Position numbers and translations under genes: made by a program. This document shows, in pieces, positions 25,495 to 33,206 of a stretch of 64,000 nt of DNA. The notes under the pieces were generated by a model. The model had not been told where the DNA came from. It ran no database searches and was given only the letters and a program-made list of their open reading frames with translations. Origin of the DNA: Pseudoalteromonas peptidolytica (lineage in GTDB: Bacteria; Pseudomonadota; Gammaproteobacteria; Enterobacterales; Alteromonadaceae); NCBI RefSeq assembly GCF_012641745.1, contig NZ_WEHZ01000018.1, positions 1-64,000 of the forward strand, in the 5' to 3' direction. The number at the start of each line of letters is the position of its first letter. The first letter of the stretch is position 1.

Positions 25495-25641
25495 ACTCAA
25501 TTTCTCTCTAATTTAATTTTTTCATATTTTTTAAATAATGAAATAGATAAAAGACTAATTCGTTTTAAATGTTATTGCCTGTTGATTTATTTTGTTTTTA
25601 AGTTAACTTGAAATTAGGAATGATTTAAGGAGAAATTAAAA

Positions 25642-25860
25642 TTGGAGATGGATTTTGAATTTACATTTTCAGAGGTTGAAAATTTAATTGTTGGATTCTC
25701 AGAATTCGTTGAACAAGATTATGATCTTCACGAAGTGCTTCTTGAATATGACTCTCTTGCAGAATTTGATGATAGGGAGCTATTTGAACTAATAAAATCT
25801 GATGCAGACTTTTATAACAAAATAAAAGAACTATATAAAATTCAGAATGGGTTACTGTAA
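25642..25860 (+). CDS. Small acidic protein, function unknown
   Basis: 72 residues from TTG 25642 or 70 from ATG 25648; AAGGAG at 25627-25632 fits the TTG better by spacing. Strongly acidic and helical (FSEVENLIVGFSEFVEQDYDLHEVL). Its TAA shares its last base with the ATG of the next gene (TAATG), so translation is coupled. It lies between the oriT-like region and the replication module, so a mobilisation or replication accessory is possible. No family recognised. Confidence 0.6.
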   Translation: MEMDFEFTFSEVENLIVGFSEFVEQDYDLHEVLLEYDSLAEFDDRELFELIKSDADFYNKIKELYKIQNGLL

Positions 25861-26441
25861 TGAAAAAATATAATCCTTATGAAATATGCTCTGATGAAGT
25901 GCTGGAGGGATTCAAATCTCTGATAAAACATGCTGACCATTCAAGTGATAGAGATGTTTTTGGCGACTTTTTGCAGTATGTTAATAAAGAACATGATGCA
26001 ATTTTCTTTGAACTTCTACATCAACCTAACGATTATGAAATTAATAATTTTCTTGTATGTAAAGAGCATCGCTATCGTCTACTACAGAGACAAAAATCAG
26101 TCATAAGCGTATGCAATCAGGAGCGTGATATTGGTGAAATTAGAGCTAAATTGAAAGAGTTAAAAGAATATTTGAAAAAATTATATAGAAGATTGAGTGT
26201 TAAAAAAAGATTAGAAATAAAAAGCAAAATTAAAGATTTTAGTCAGGAGGTCATAATTATGAATAACTTGCTTGTTATGAAGGATTTGGATTACAGAAGT
26301 GAATCAAACTTGTCCAATGAACATCAAAATTTACTTAAAAGCATGAAAGAACATGTAAAATACGATTCTAAAAATAGAAAGTATGAATTAGATTTTTCAA
26401 AGTTAATAAACATAAAAAAAAGGAAAGGTAAGAAACGTTAA
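25860..26441 (+). CDS. Charged helical protein, function unknown
   Basis: 193 residues, start coupled to the preceding gene by TAATG. N-terminal half mixed, residues about 85-135 a Lys/Glu-rich predicted coiled coil (ERDIGEIRAKLKELKEYLKKLYRRL), C-terminal tail very basic (KKRKGKKR), which could contact DNA. No recognised domain. Position suggests an accessory to mobilisation or replication. Confidence 0.6.
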   Translation: MKKYNPYEICSDEVLEGFKSLIKHADHSSDRDVFGDFLQYVNKEHDAIFFELLHQPNDYEINNFLVCKEHRYRLLQRQKSVISVCNQERDIGEIRAKLKELKEYLKKLYRRLSVKKRLEIKSKIKDFSQEVIIMNNLLVMKDLDYRSESNLSNEHQNLLKSMKEHVKYDSKNRKYELDFSKLINIKKRKGKKR

Positions 26442-26556
26442 GTATTTCTTAAAAATATTCCTCAGATAAAAATGCGAAGCTTATTAAGGGTGTTATATAG
26501 TATTATTTTTTATAAATCCCTTTACTGGTAAGGCGTAAATGCAAATTCCCTAACCT

Positions 26557-26614
26557 GCCTGCATCTTTTTTGTAATCTGCCTACATCCTTTTACCAACCC
26601 GCCTGCATCCTTTT
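26557..26614 (+). repeat. Three iterons, 22-bp period (probable replication origin)
   Basis: GCCTGCATCTTTTT (26557), GCCTACATCCTTTT (26579) and GCCTGCATCCTTTT (26601) recur with an exact 22-bp period, two helical turns. A very AT-rich stretch (26630-26820) follows, then the initiator operon. This is the layout of theta-replicating iteron plasmids. The 26442-26826 gap holds no gene. Confidence 0.8.
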
Positions 26615-26826
26615 AAGGATAGTTATTAAATTGCCTTAATTATCATGCTGAAAAGATAAATTGTAATTAATTTTTCTTATTTAAAATAACAAAATAAAAA
26701 TTGGATTTATTGTTAAATTAAAAATAACAAAGATAAGGTTAAATTAAATAATTAATTTTAAATTATTTAGTAAATGGTGTTGAGGATTTTTTTATTGTTG
26801 TTAATCTAATCTTATGGAGGGATAAA

Positions 26827-27099
26827 ATGACAAGGTTAATTTTAGAAAAAGATTTAAAGAAAATGAGTGTAGGCCATTTTTTCAAAAAAGGAATAGTCTA
26901 TAAAGAAAATGAAGTTTTTAAATTTTGTGTTTTAGACTCGCAGAGTGAAAAATATTCAATATTAAAGTTTGGTACCGTGGAATCACGTAGTTTTAAAAAT
27001 GTAGCATCGGTATATAGTAAGCTATTAGATCTAAATGTTTATGAATTCGTTTTTTTTGATCAAGACAGAAGGAGAGGGTTGATAAATGGAAAGGCCTAA
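26827..27099 (+). CDS. Small protein overlapping the replication initiator gene
   Basis: 90 residues with a strong GGAGGG ribosome site 5 nt before the ATG. Mixed alpha/beta, basic, with EFVFFDQDRRRGLINGKA at the end. It overlaps the initiator gene by 14 nt, so the initiator is probably translated by coupling. A copy-number or initiator-partner role is possible from position. No family recognised. Confidence 0.6.
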   Translation: MTRLILEKDLKKMSVGHFFKKGIVYKENEVFKFCVLDSQSEKYSILKFGTVESRSFKNVASVYSKLLDLNVYEFVFFDQDRRRGLINGKA

Positions 27100-28261
27100 T
27101 AAAATAAGCAATAGCTATCTTAATGATGATACACTATTTATAAATTGGTATTTACTTTTTGCAGCTTATGCTCCAATTGTTGTTGATTACACTAAAGAAG
27201 CTCGTGATGATGATAATTCACTTTTAGGTGGAGACAGCAAGTCGCTATGCTTAAATATTTTAAAAAATAAAAACAGAGTCTTAGATGACAGAAAGTGTAG
27301 GATACTAATTAACTCTGAATTTCTTAATATGGACAAAGATTTTCTGATCTACTGTTTTTTACTACAAAAATTGAATAGGAAAATAATTAATAAAAAAATA
27401 ACGTACCATGACCTATGGATAGACGTGTCTTTGAAAGAAATTCAAGATTTTTTTGGTATTAAAAAATTTAACAATAAAAGGTATGGTCACATATTTAAGT
27501 CTTGCTTGAGAAGATTGCGCGGTATTACTTTGGATTTAGATTTGAAAGGTGATTCAATAGGGGTGATAACAGGTCTAATTAATGAAGTTGTTTATGATAA
27601 AGGAAAATCAGCTAAAACAACTTATAGAGTAAGCTTTCCTGAAAATTTGATTAGGTTTTTAGAAAAATCAAAACGAGAAACATTTTTTACTCGTGAAGAA
27701 TACAATTCAATAGAAACCTTTGGTGCAAAGAAACTATATTTTTATTTTAATTCAATAGATTATAATAATAAAGGTGGCTTCATCATAACTGAGTTTAAGC
27801 GTTCCACTTTAGAACAAGTTTTAGGTCATAAAATTGTCTATTTGAATGGTGATGATGAATCATTTAGTAACGTTTATCATAGAGATAAGGATATATCAAA
27901 GAGTGATATATCTGATTACTTTGATGCTTTAGTCAATAGTGGTTTTCTTATTTCTTGGTCATACAGCGAAGAATCAGATAATTACCATGTTTTTCAGTCA
28001 AGGCATGTAAAAGAATATAATAAAGAGAAGAACAACCAAAGGAATTTGACAGAGCTTGAGGAAAAAGAAAAATCTGCTCTTGAAGACTATGTTAGAAATA
28101 ATGAAATAGAAATTGTTTTTCAAGAAAACTCCGTTGAAAATGAACTTGAGCAACTTTCCCGCTTTTTGAATAGCGATATGCCACTAGACACAAGAGAAGG
28201 TTGGGAAAAACTGGAAGATATTGACTTTGGTGAAGTTGAAGATGTGGATTTTGAACTTTAG
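27086..28261 (+). CDS. Probable plasmid-type replication initiator protein
   Basis: 391 residues. The body (about 90-310) reads like two winged-helix units: LIYCFLLQKLN...WIDVSLKEIQDFFGIKKFNNKRYGHIFKSCLRRLRGI and later EEYNSIETFGAKKLYFYFNSID...FKRSTLEQVLGHK, the pattern of Rep_3-type and related initiators. The C-terminal 70 residues are acidic. Assignment rests on this pattern plus the iterons 470 bp upstream; sequence identity to a named family could not be checked. It would bind the iterons and start replication, possibly of an excised circular island. Confidence 0.58.
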   Translation: MERPNKISNSYLNDDTLFINWYLLFAAYAPIVVDYTKEARDDDNSLLGGDSKSLCLNILKNKNRVLDDRKCRILINSEFLNMDKDFLIYCFLLQKLNRKIINKKITYHDLWIDVSLKEIQDFFGIKKFNNKRYGHIFKSCLRRLRGITLDLDLKGDSIGVITGLINEVVYDKGKSAKTTYRVSFPENLIRFLEKSKRETFFTREEYNSIETFGAKKLYFYFNSIDYNNKGGFIITEFKRSTLEQVLGHKIVYLNGDDESFSNVYHRDKDISKSDISDYFDALVNSGFLISWSYSEESDNYHVFQSRHVKEYNKEKNNQRNLTELEEKEKSALEDYVRNNEIEIVFQENSVENELEQLSRFLNSDMPLDTREGWEKLEDIDFGEVEDVDFEL

Positions 28262-28317
28262 AATAAAACTATTGTTAATTGAAGTTTTGTTATTTTAAAT
28301 AAAAAGGATCATTGATA

Positions 28318-28743
28318 ATGTCAAACCAAGAACTTATTGAATTTTTAACTGATAGAAATAAGCTTATCAAGTTTTTTGAATCTCTAGACGTTGCTAATTC
28401 AATGAAAATTAAATCTGTATTGGTTGGTGATGGTGTGGAAGATCAAGGGGCTGTGTCACACCTTAAAAGCTTATCTCCTGAACTGATTCAAATGCTAGAG
28501 AAAGAAGGTTTAAGTGTTGAAATGCTAGTACCAACTGGTTCTACTAAGCCACGTAGAAAGCGCACTTTGGTACTTGAAAGACAAAGCTTTGCACGAACTG
28601 AGGAAGGCTTGAAGCTTGCTATTGGCAGGGCTAAAAATACTTTTTCTGAGAAAAAGATTGAAGTAGTTGACTATAAAAATATTACAGACAAAGAAGAGCA
28701 AAGTTTAGCCAAGAAGTTAGTTCAGGAATATAATAATAAATAA
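28318..28743 (+). CDS. Hypothetical protein downstream of the initiator
   Basis: 141 residues from ATG 28318 (AAAAGGATC upstream). N-terminal helical half, then a basic segment (STKPRRKRTLVLERQSF) and a further helix. It could be a small DNA-binding accessory. It ends at a palindrome shared with the convergent integrase gene. No family recognised. Confidence 0.6.
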   Translation: MSNQELIEFLTDRNKLIKFFESLDVANSMKIKSVLVGDGVEDQGAVSHLKSLSPELIQMLEKEGLSVEMLVPTGSTKPRRKRTLVLERQSFARTEEGLKLAIGRAKNTFSEKKIEVVDYKNITDKEEQSLAKKLVQEYNNK

Positions 28744-28757
28744 TTTTTATTTTTTTA

Positions 28758-28779
28758 AGAGGGACTTTATAGTCCCTCT
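28758..28779. terminator. Hairpin at convergent gene ends
   Basis: AGAGGGACT (28758-28766), loop TTAT, AGTCCCTCT (28771-28779), perfect. The integrase stop codon lies in the loop. The T-runs are weak downstream on both strands, so terminator function is only likely. Confidence 0.4.
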
Positions 28780-29945
28780 TGTAATTCAGCTTCTTTTTTT
28801 AATTGATGTTTTTCATATTCATTTTTTGAAAGTGTTTTAATTTCTAGTGCTGTATAAATATCATAGAGAATATTTAAATTTTTATGACCAGTAACTTTAG
28901 CTACTGTTCGAATATCATAACCTTGTTCAGCTAGACGCGAAGCTGCTTCACGTCTCAGATCATGGTAACGTAAATCTTCAATCCCTAGTTTTGCTCTTAC
29001 ACGTTGCCAGCCAGCAGTGATGCTTCTTGGATTATATGGGAAAATAAGATTTTGTTTTTCGGGATCTAATCGTTCTTTTTGTTTCATTAATATTGGGTAA
29101 GCATCCGCCAATAATGGCACTTCCCAGTTATTATCTTCTTTCCTACGAGGATCTTTTCTGTCTCTGACGATAATTGTTTTATGCTCATGGTCAACATCTG
29201 ACCATTTTAACTTTGTTATCTCACCAACTCGCATAGCGGTAAAGATTGAAAACTGTAAAATATCACAAAATGGAATTTTGGCAGATCTGTGGCTCTCTCT
29301 CTTTTCTAATCCTTCTTCCAACAGTCTAAGTTCTTCCCTTGTTGGTCTTCTGTTTCTTTTCTTACTACGACCGATCAGTCCAAGTTTCACCAATAAAGGT
29401 ATAGCTTCTTCATGGTAGGAAAGGTTGGCATTTACTTTAAAAATGGACTTGGCAACTTTTACTACTGAGTGAAGGTAAGTGACATCATGATAAACAGTCT
29501 GAGGGGAAGGGATGACCATTTTATTATTAATCTCTTGACCTTGTAGTCTTATCTTGCAGTGGCTTATAAGATCATCATGGGTTAAGTGACTGACAATTTT
29601 GTTTGCTATATCATGATTTAAAAGTGACTCTAAAACAAAGCCTTTGGTACGTCCTAGGTCTTTGGAGGTTAGAGGATTTGTAATGTACTCTTTTATTAAC
29701 TCCCCAACTGTTACCTCTCGATATTCCTTTTTTTCATTAGGCGCAAAGTAAGTACCATTTGCAATTTCAACCTGTTTTTCTTCAAGTTTTTTGGCTGCTT
29801 TTTTTGCCCAAGCTGCGGCTGTTTCACGGTTCTTAAAAGTTTTTTCTGCTTTATCAATGACTTTCCCGAATTTAGTAATTCTTACTCTTGCTCGGTATGA
29901 AACCCCGTCTTTTAACTTACGCTTTTCTATAGAAACAGTAGCCAT
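28767..29945 (-). CDS. Tyrosine recombinase/integrase of the dusA island
   Basis: 392 residues from ATG 29945, chosen for AAGGAAC 5 nt upstream; an in-frame extension to 30041 has no site and overlaps repeats. An N-terminal arm-binding domain (ATVSIEKRKLKDGVSYRARVRI, typical of phage integrases) is followed by a core-binding domain and a catalytic domain with R (TAMRVGEITKLKWSDV), HDLRREAASRL, GHKN and the nucleophile Tyr in LYDIYTALE. All catalytic residues are present, so it should be active. It lies beside attR and reads inward, and integrates at the APMLDW codons of dusA. Confidence 0.95.
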   Translation of the reverse strand: MATVSIEKRKLKDGVSYRARVRITKFGKVIDKAEKTFKNRETAAAWAKKAAKKLEEKQVEIANGTYFAPNEKKEYREVTVGELIKEYITNPLTSKDLGRTKGFVLESLLNHDIANKIVSHLTHDDLISHCKIRLQGQEINNKMVIPSPQTVYHDVTYLHSVVKVAKSIFKVNANLSYHEEAIPLLVKLGLIGRSKKRNRRPTREELRLLEEGLEKRESHRSAKIPFCDILQFSIFTAMRVGEITKLKWSDVDHEHKTIIVRDRKDPRRKEDNNWEVPLLADAYPILMKQKERLDPEKQNLIFPYNPRSITAGWQRVRAKLGIEDLRYHDLRREAASRLAEQGYDIRTVAKVTGHKNLNILYDIYTALEIKTLSKNEYEKHQLKKEAELQEGL

Positions 29946-30099
29946 GTTCGTTCCTTGTTCTGATATAATGCCCAATTTTAACACAGTCGCTCCGAGAAAT
30001 GTACCCAGGAATGTCCCCTTTTGAAGTTCCCTAGGGGACAATTATTGTTAAAATATGTCAAAATGTGCAGAAATGAGCGAGTATTAGAGATTTTTAAAA

Positions 30100-30128
30100 T
30101 TGAAAAAAATTATTGTAAAACCTATATA
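30100..30128 (+). promoter_or_regulatory. Island-borne promoter for dusA
   Basis: TTGAAA (30100-30105), 17-bp spacer, TATATA (30123-30128). The predicted start would be about 8 nt before the dusA ATG at 30144, so the message would have almost no leader; no Shine-Dalgarno is seen. It lies inside the island. Confidence 0.5.
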
Positions 30129-30143
30129 TAGTGCGGTTTCCCA

Positions 30144-31115
30144 ATGAAAACTATAGATAGAAGATTTTCCGTAGCACCCATGCTGGATTGGACGGATCGA
30201 CATTGCAGAACCTTTCACCGTAAACTGACAAAACATGCGGTACTTTATACTGAGATGATCACCACAGGTGCGATTATTTTTGGTAAAGGGGATTATTTGG
30301 CATTTGGTGCGCATGAATTGCCGGTAGCGCTACAGTTGGGTGGCTCTGATCCTAAAGCATTAGCAGAATGCGCTAAACGCGCAGAAGAATATGGCTACAG
30401 TGAAGTAAACCTGAATGTAGGTTGCCCGTCAGATCGTGTGCAAAATGGTAGCTTTGGGGCGTGTTTAATGGCTGAACCTCAGCTCGTTGCCGACTGTGTG
30501 GCCGCAATGAAGGCGCAAGTGAGTATTCCGGTTACAGTAAAGACACGCATCGGTATTGATGAACAAGACTCTTATGAGTTTCTCACTGCGTTGATTGAAG
30601 CTTCAAAGGCCGTTGGCTGTGATGATTTTATTATCCATGCTCGAAAAGCGTGGTTGCAAGGGTTAAGCCCGAAAGAAAATCGCGAGATCCCACCGCTTGA
30701 TTACCCCCGTGTTTATCAATTAAAGAAAGACTACCCTGATCTGCACATAAGTATTAATGGTGGTGTTAAAACCCTTGAGGAGTGTCAGCACCATTTGGCT
30801 CATCTTGACGGTGTAATGGTTGGCCGCGAAGCCTACAGTAACCCGTTTATGTTGTCGCAAGTTGATGAGCTACTGTATGGCGAAGCTGCGTTTACGCAAA
30901 CTCGCCATCAGGTGGTAAGAAGCATGTATGACTACTTTGAAAGTGAGATGTCGAATGGCGCAAACTTTTGGCATATCGCGCGTCATATGTTGGGTATTTT
31001 TCAAAACCAACCTGGTGCGCGAGGCTTTCGCCGCCACTTATCAGAAAATGGCCACAAAAAAGAGGCAGGTATTGAGGTGATGGAAAAGGCACTGTCTTTT
31101 GTGCCTGAAGTGTAA
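30144..31115 (+). CDS. dusA: tRNA-dihydrouridine(20/20a) synthase DusA
   Basis: 323 residues. FMN-dependent reduction of uridine in the tRNA D-loop. Conserved N terminus [17 protein letters not shown], active-site Cys region [11 protein letters not shown], and K/H residues in KTRIGID and IHARKAW. The first ten codons ([10 protein letters not shown]) come from the island and replace the native start, so the enzyme is restored after integration with a slightly different N terminus. No ribosome site is visible. Confidence 0.95.
   Translation: MKTIDRRFSVAPMLDWTDRHCRTFHRKLTKHAVLYTEMITTGAIIFGKGDYLAFGAHELPVALQLGGSDPKALAECAKRAEEYGYSEVNLNVGCPSDRVQNGSFGACLMAEPQLVADCVAAMKAQVSIPVTVKTRIGIDEQDSYEFLTALIEASKAVGCDDFIIHARKAWLQGLSPKENREIPPLDYPRVYQLKKDYPDLHISINGGVKTLEECQHHLAHLDGVMVGREAYSNPFMLSQVDELLYGEAAFTQTRHQVVRSMYDYFESEMSNGANFWHIARHMLGIFQNQPGARGFRRHLSENGHKKEAGIEVMEKALSFVPEV
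30174..30191 (+). repeat. attR, 18-bp direct repeat at the island right end
   Basis: Identical to 15819-15836. It lies in codons 11-16 of the functional dusA. Confidence 0.93.
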
Positions 31116-31138
31116 AATATATTACTCCCACCTTCAGT

Positions 31139-31169
31139 GTGAAAAAGACGATTTTATCGTCTTTTTCAC
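31139..31169. terminator. Bidirectional terminator after dusA
   Basis: GTGAAAAAGACGA (31139-31151), loop TTTTA, TCGTCTTTTTCAC (31157-31169), a perfect 13-bp stem with T-runs inside both arms. Confidence 0.75.
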
Positions 31170-31245
31170 TATTTAATGCTTTTCAATTAATCTGGCTACC
31201 TTCTAAAAAATATATAACCTCATGATTTAATTTTGTTTTTATTTT

Positions 31246-31261
31246 TGGCACGGCTCTTGGA
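31246..31261 (+). promoter_or_regulatory. Sigma-54 promoter of the psp operon
   Basis: TGGCACG, 4 nt, TTGGA matches TGGCACG-N4-TTGCA at every position but one, with correct -24/-12 spacing. It lies 34 nt before pspA. Psp operons are classically activated by sigma-54 with PspF; pspF is not in the adjacent sequence here. Confidence 0.85.
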
Positions 31262-31294
31262 ATAGTTTAACTATATTATAAAAGGAGCCGAACA

Positions 31295-31951
31295 ATGACC
31301 ATCATCAACAGAATTGAAGATCTTATCAAAGCAGAATTTAACGCGTTACTAGACAAAGCTGAAGATCCACAAAAACTGACATCTCAGTTAATTCGTGATT
31401 TAGAAGAGGCGCTAGCTGACTGTCGTGCAACCGCTGCGGAGTTTATTTGTCAGCAAAAAATTGCACAGCGCCAAATTGAGCAAGCAAATAACGCTTCTGC
31501 AACGTGGCAAAGCAAAGCTGAACATGCACTTGAAAAAGGTCGTGAAGATCTCGCTCGCTCTGCCCTTGAGCAAAAGCAGCGAGAAATAGAAAAGGCGCAA
31601 GAAGCACAGCAAAAGGTTGATGACCTAGCCCCTGCACTAGAAAAACTCAGTGGAGATGCTGATAAGTTGCAAAGCAAAATCCAACAGTTGAAAGCAAAAG
31701 AGAAAGGAATGCTACGCCGTCTGGAGGCAGGGCAAGCAAGGCTACATATTAAGCAAACACTAAGTAGTGATGAAATGCGCTCAGCGACACGCAAATTTGA
31801 TGAGTTGGAGCGTAAAGTGGCGCGGATAGAGGCTGAAGTTGAGTCTTACGATTTGGGGCAGCCAGATATGTGGCAACGCTTTGAAGATGAGCAAAAGCAA
31901 CAGCAAATTGACGATGAGCTGGCACAATTGAAGCAAAAAATAGCGAGCTAA
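31295..31951 (+). CDS. pspA: Phage shock protein A (PspA/IM30 family)
   Basis: 218 residues, almost entirely coiled coil. Opens MTIINRIEDLIKAEFNALLDKAEDPQKL, the standard amphipathic N-terminal helix and start of the family. PspA maintains inner membrane integrity under stress and restrains PspF. AAGGAG precedes the ATG. Followed by pspC in the same direction. Confidence 0.95.
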   Translation: MTIINRIEDLIKAEFNALLDKAEDPQKLTSQLIRDLEEALADCRATAAEFICQQKIAQRQIEQANNASATWQSKAEHALEKGREDLARSALEQKQREIEKAQEAQQKVDDLAPALEKLSGDADKLQSKIQQLKAKEKGMLRRLEAGQARLHIKQTLSSDEMRSATRKFDELERKVARIEAEVESYDLGQPDMWQRFEDEQKQQQIDDELAQLKQKIAS

Positions 31952-31998
31952 GCTCGCTTTAAATGACGGCTGAACAACTAAAGCAAAAGGGGATTAAG

Positions 31999-32208
31999 AT
32001 GAAAAATAGATATCAATCAACACTGTCTCAAATGAATAGTTCAAAGAAAATCGGCGGCGTTTGTGCGCAATTAGCACAACGCTTTGATATGCCAATTTGG
32101 CTAACGCGTTTACTTACAGTACTACTGTTTTTTAAGTTCCCAATGTTTGTAATGTTGGTCTACGGTGTGGCGTGGTTTGCGATGCCAAAAGCCAAATACG
32201 ATAACTAA
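31999..32208 (+). CDS. pspC: PspC-domain membrane protein
   Basis: 69 residues from ATG 31999 (AAAGGGG upstream); the ATG at 31963 has no site. SSKKIGGVCAQLAQRFDMPIWLTRLLTVLLFF is the PspC domain, with one membrane segment. In E. coli PspC signals membrane stress to PspA. Shorter than E. coli PspC, which also has a C-terminal leucine zipper. No separate pspB is seen. Confidence 0.9.
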   Translation: MKNRYQSTLSQMNSSKKIGGVCAQLAQRFDMPIWLTRLLTVLLFFKFPMFVMLVYGVAWFAMPKAKYDN

Positions 32209-32231
32209 GACAAGGTGGCGAGGTAGGCACT

Positions 32232-32573
32232 ATGAAAGTTGTTGCCGGTATATTTTTTGCGTTGGTATGTTTATTGGCGCTTTCGTGGGTGTCGCTACCA
32301 CTAATGTGGCTGGACATCAGCGACTTGCAATTTGAAATGGGTGTTGACCTAGGTTGGGTCGGTTTTGAGATATTGGCGTTGCTTTTGGCAATCGTGGCCT
32401 TGGTGGTAATAGTTGCACTCCTTAGTGCGGGTATTTTAGGTCTACTCCTTATTGTGTTCATTGGGCTAGTAATGACACTGCTATTTAATTCGCTGATTGT
32501 CCTATTTCCACTCATCTGTATTATTGCGATAGTGTGGCTAGTGGTTGATAAGTCTGCTCAGGCGCAAGCTTGA
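32232..32573 (+). CDS. Small inner membrane protein of the psp operon
   Basis: 113 residues with about four hydrophobic segments and almost no soluble part. AAGGTGGCGAGG lies upstream of the ATG. It follows pspC by 23 nt and is probably in the same sigma-54 transcript. No family recognised; a membrane-stress role is inferred from position. Confidence 0.8.
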   Translation: MKVVAGIFFALVCLLALSWVSLPLMWLDISDLQFEMGVDLGWVGFEILALLLAIVALVVIVALLSAGILGLLLIVFIGLVMTLLFNSLIVLFPLICIIAIVWLVVDKSAQAQA

Positions 32574-32665
32574 GCCTTTGACTTATATTGATGTAGCAGA
32601 TAAAAACACGCTAAATTGGGATCTGTGATATAGTTATTTGCAGTATAATTCCAAGGAAAGCCAAT

Positions 32666-33190
32666 ATGAAATCAAGTGTAATCAAAACCTTATTTTTTGC
32701 TTTATCAACTTTTATCGGCTTTAACGCTTTTTCTCATCAAAACGATGAGCAAGCTCACCATCATCATAGTTCTGAGCAGCTTATGGTACACAGCGCGACG
32801 GTACGTGCGTTTTTACCGGCAGCGCCCTCAACAGCGGGTTATCTTGTTATCGACAACCCAACCCAACACGACAAAATACTAGTGAAGGCGTCGCTTGAGG
32901 GGGTGAAACGCGTTGAAATTCATGAACATATTCACAAAGAAGACATGATGACTATGCAGCGTGTTGATGAGTTGACGATCCCAGCTGGAAAGTCAGTGGT
33001 ATTTCAACCTGGCGGGTATCACTTAATGGTTTTTGAGCCACTTAAGACACTAAAAGTCGGTGATAAGCACAAGCTTACGCTATATTTTGCTGATGGTGAT
33101 CGAGTCTACACGATGGCAGATATCGTGGCACTTGCAGATATGTTTGGTGGTAAAGCAAAGTCAGACACACCACATCACACTCATCATTAA
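32666..33190 (+). CDS. Periplasmic copper chaperone PCuAC family
   Basis: 174 residues. Signal peptide, then a His-rich start (HHHHSSEQ). PCuAC motifs: VRAFLPAAPSTAGYLVIDN, EIHEHIHKEDMMTMQRV and PGGYHLMVFEPL, giving the conserved H..M..H.M copper(I) site. His-rich tail. Such proteins deliver copper to cytochrome oxidase or bind it in the periplasm. AAGGAAAG upstream of the ATG. Followed closely by the DUF2333 gene. Confidence 0.9.
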   Translation: MKSSVIKTLFFALSTFIGFNAFSHQNDEQAHHHHSSEQLMVHSATVRAFLPAAPSTAGYLVIDNPTQHDKILVKASLEGVKRVEIHEHIHKEDMMTMQRVDELTIPAGKSVVFQPGGYHLMVFEPLKTLKVGDKHKLTLYFADGDRVYTMADIVALADMFGGKAKSDTPHHTHH

Positions 33191-33206
33191 CTCTGTGGAG
33201 TATTAA

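Larger units (their letters stand above)
15837..30173. mobile_element. dusA-integrated genomic island carrying replication, mobilisation and restriction-modification modules
   Basis: About 14.3 kb between two copies of an 18-bp repeat inside dusA. A tyrosine integrase lies next to the right end and a PrtN-like gene next to the left end, as in known dusA-associated elements. Contents left to right: PrtN-like gene, methyltransferase, restriction enzyme, controller, second HTH protein, lipoprotein-metalloprotease-lipoprotein cassette, small zinc-ribbon-like protein, MOBV-like relaxase with oriT-like hairpin, two coupled unknown genes, iterons, replication initiator, a small unknown gene and the integrase. 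The sequence is visibly richer in A and T than its flanks. No conjugation machinery is seen, so it would be mobilisable rather than self-transmissible. It may exist as a replicating circle after excision; that is inference. Confidence 0.92.

Noticed and set aside
26557..26614. CRISPR array
   Set aside because: Only three degenerate 14-bp units with 8-bp gaps and no cas genes; the spacing fits iterons.
29946..30041. N-terminal extension of the integrase
   Set aside because: No ribosome site; low-complexity repeats (GTFLGTFLG) come from the terminal repeats, while ATG 29945 has AAGGA.
30084..30314. 76-codon - strand ORF over the dusA start
   Set aside because: Shadow of dusA and attR.
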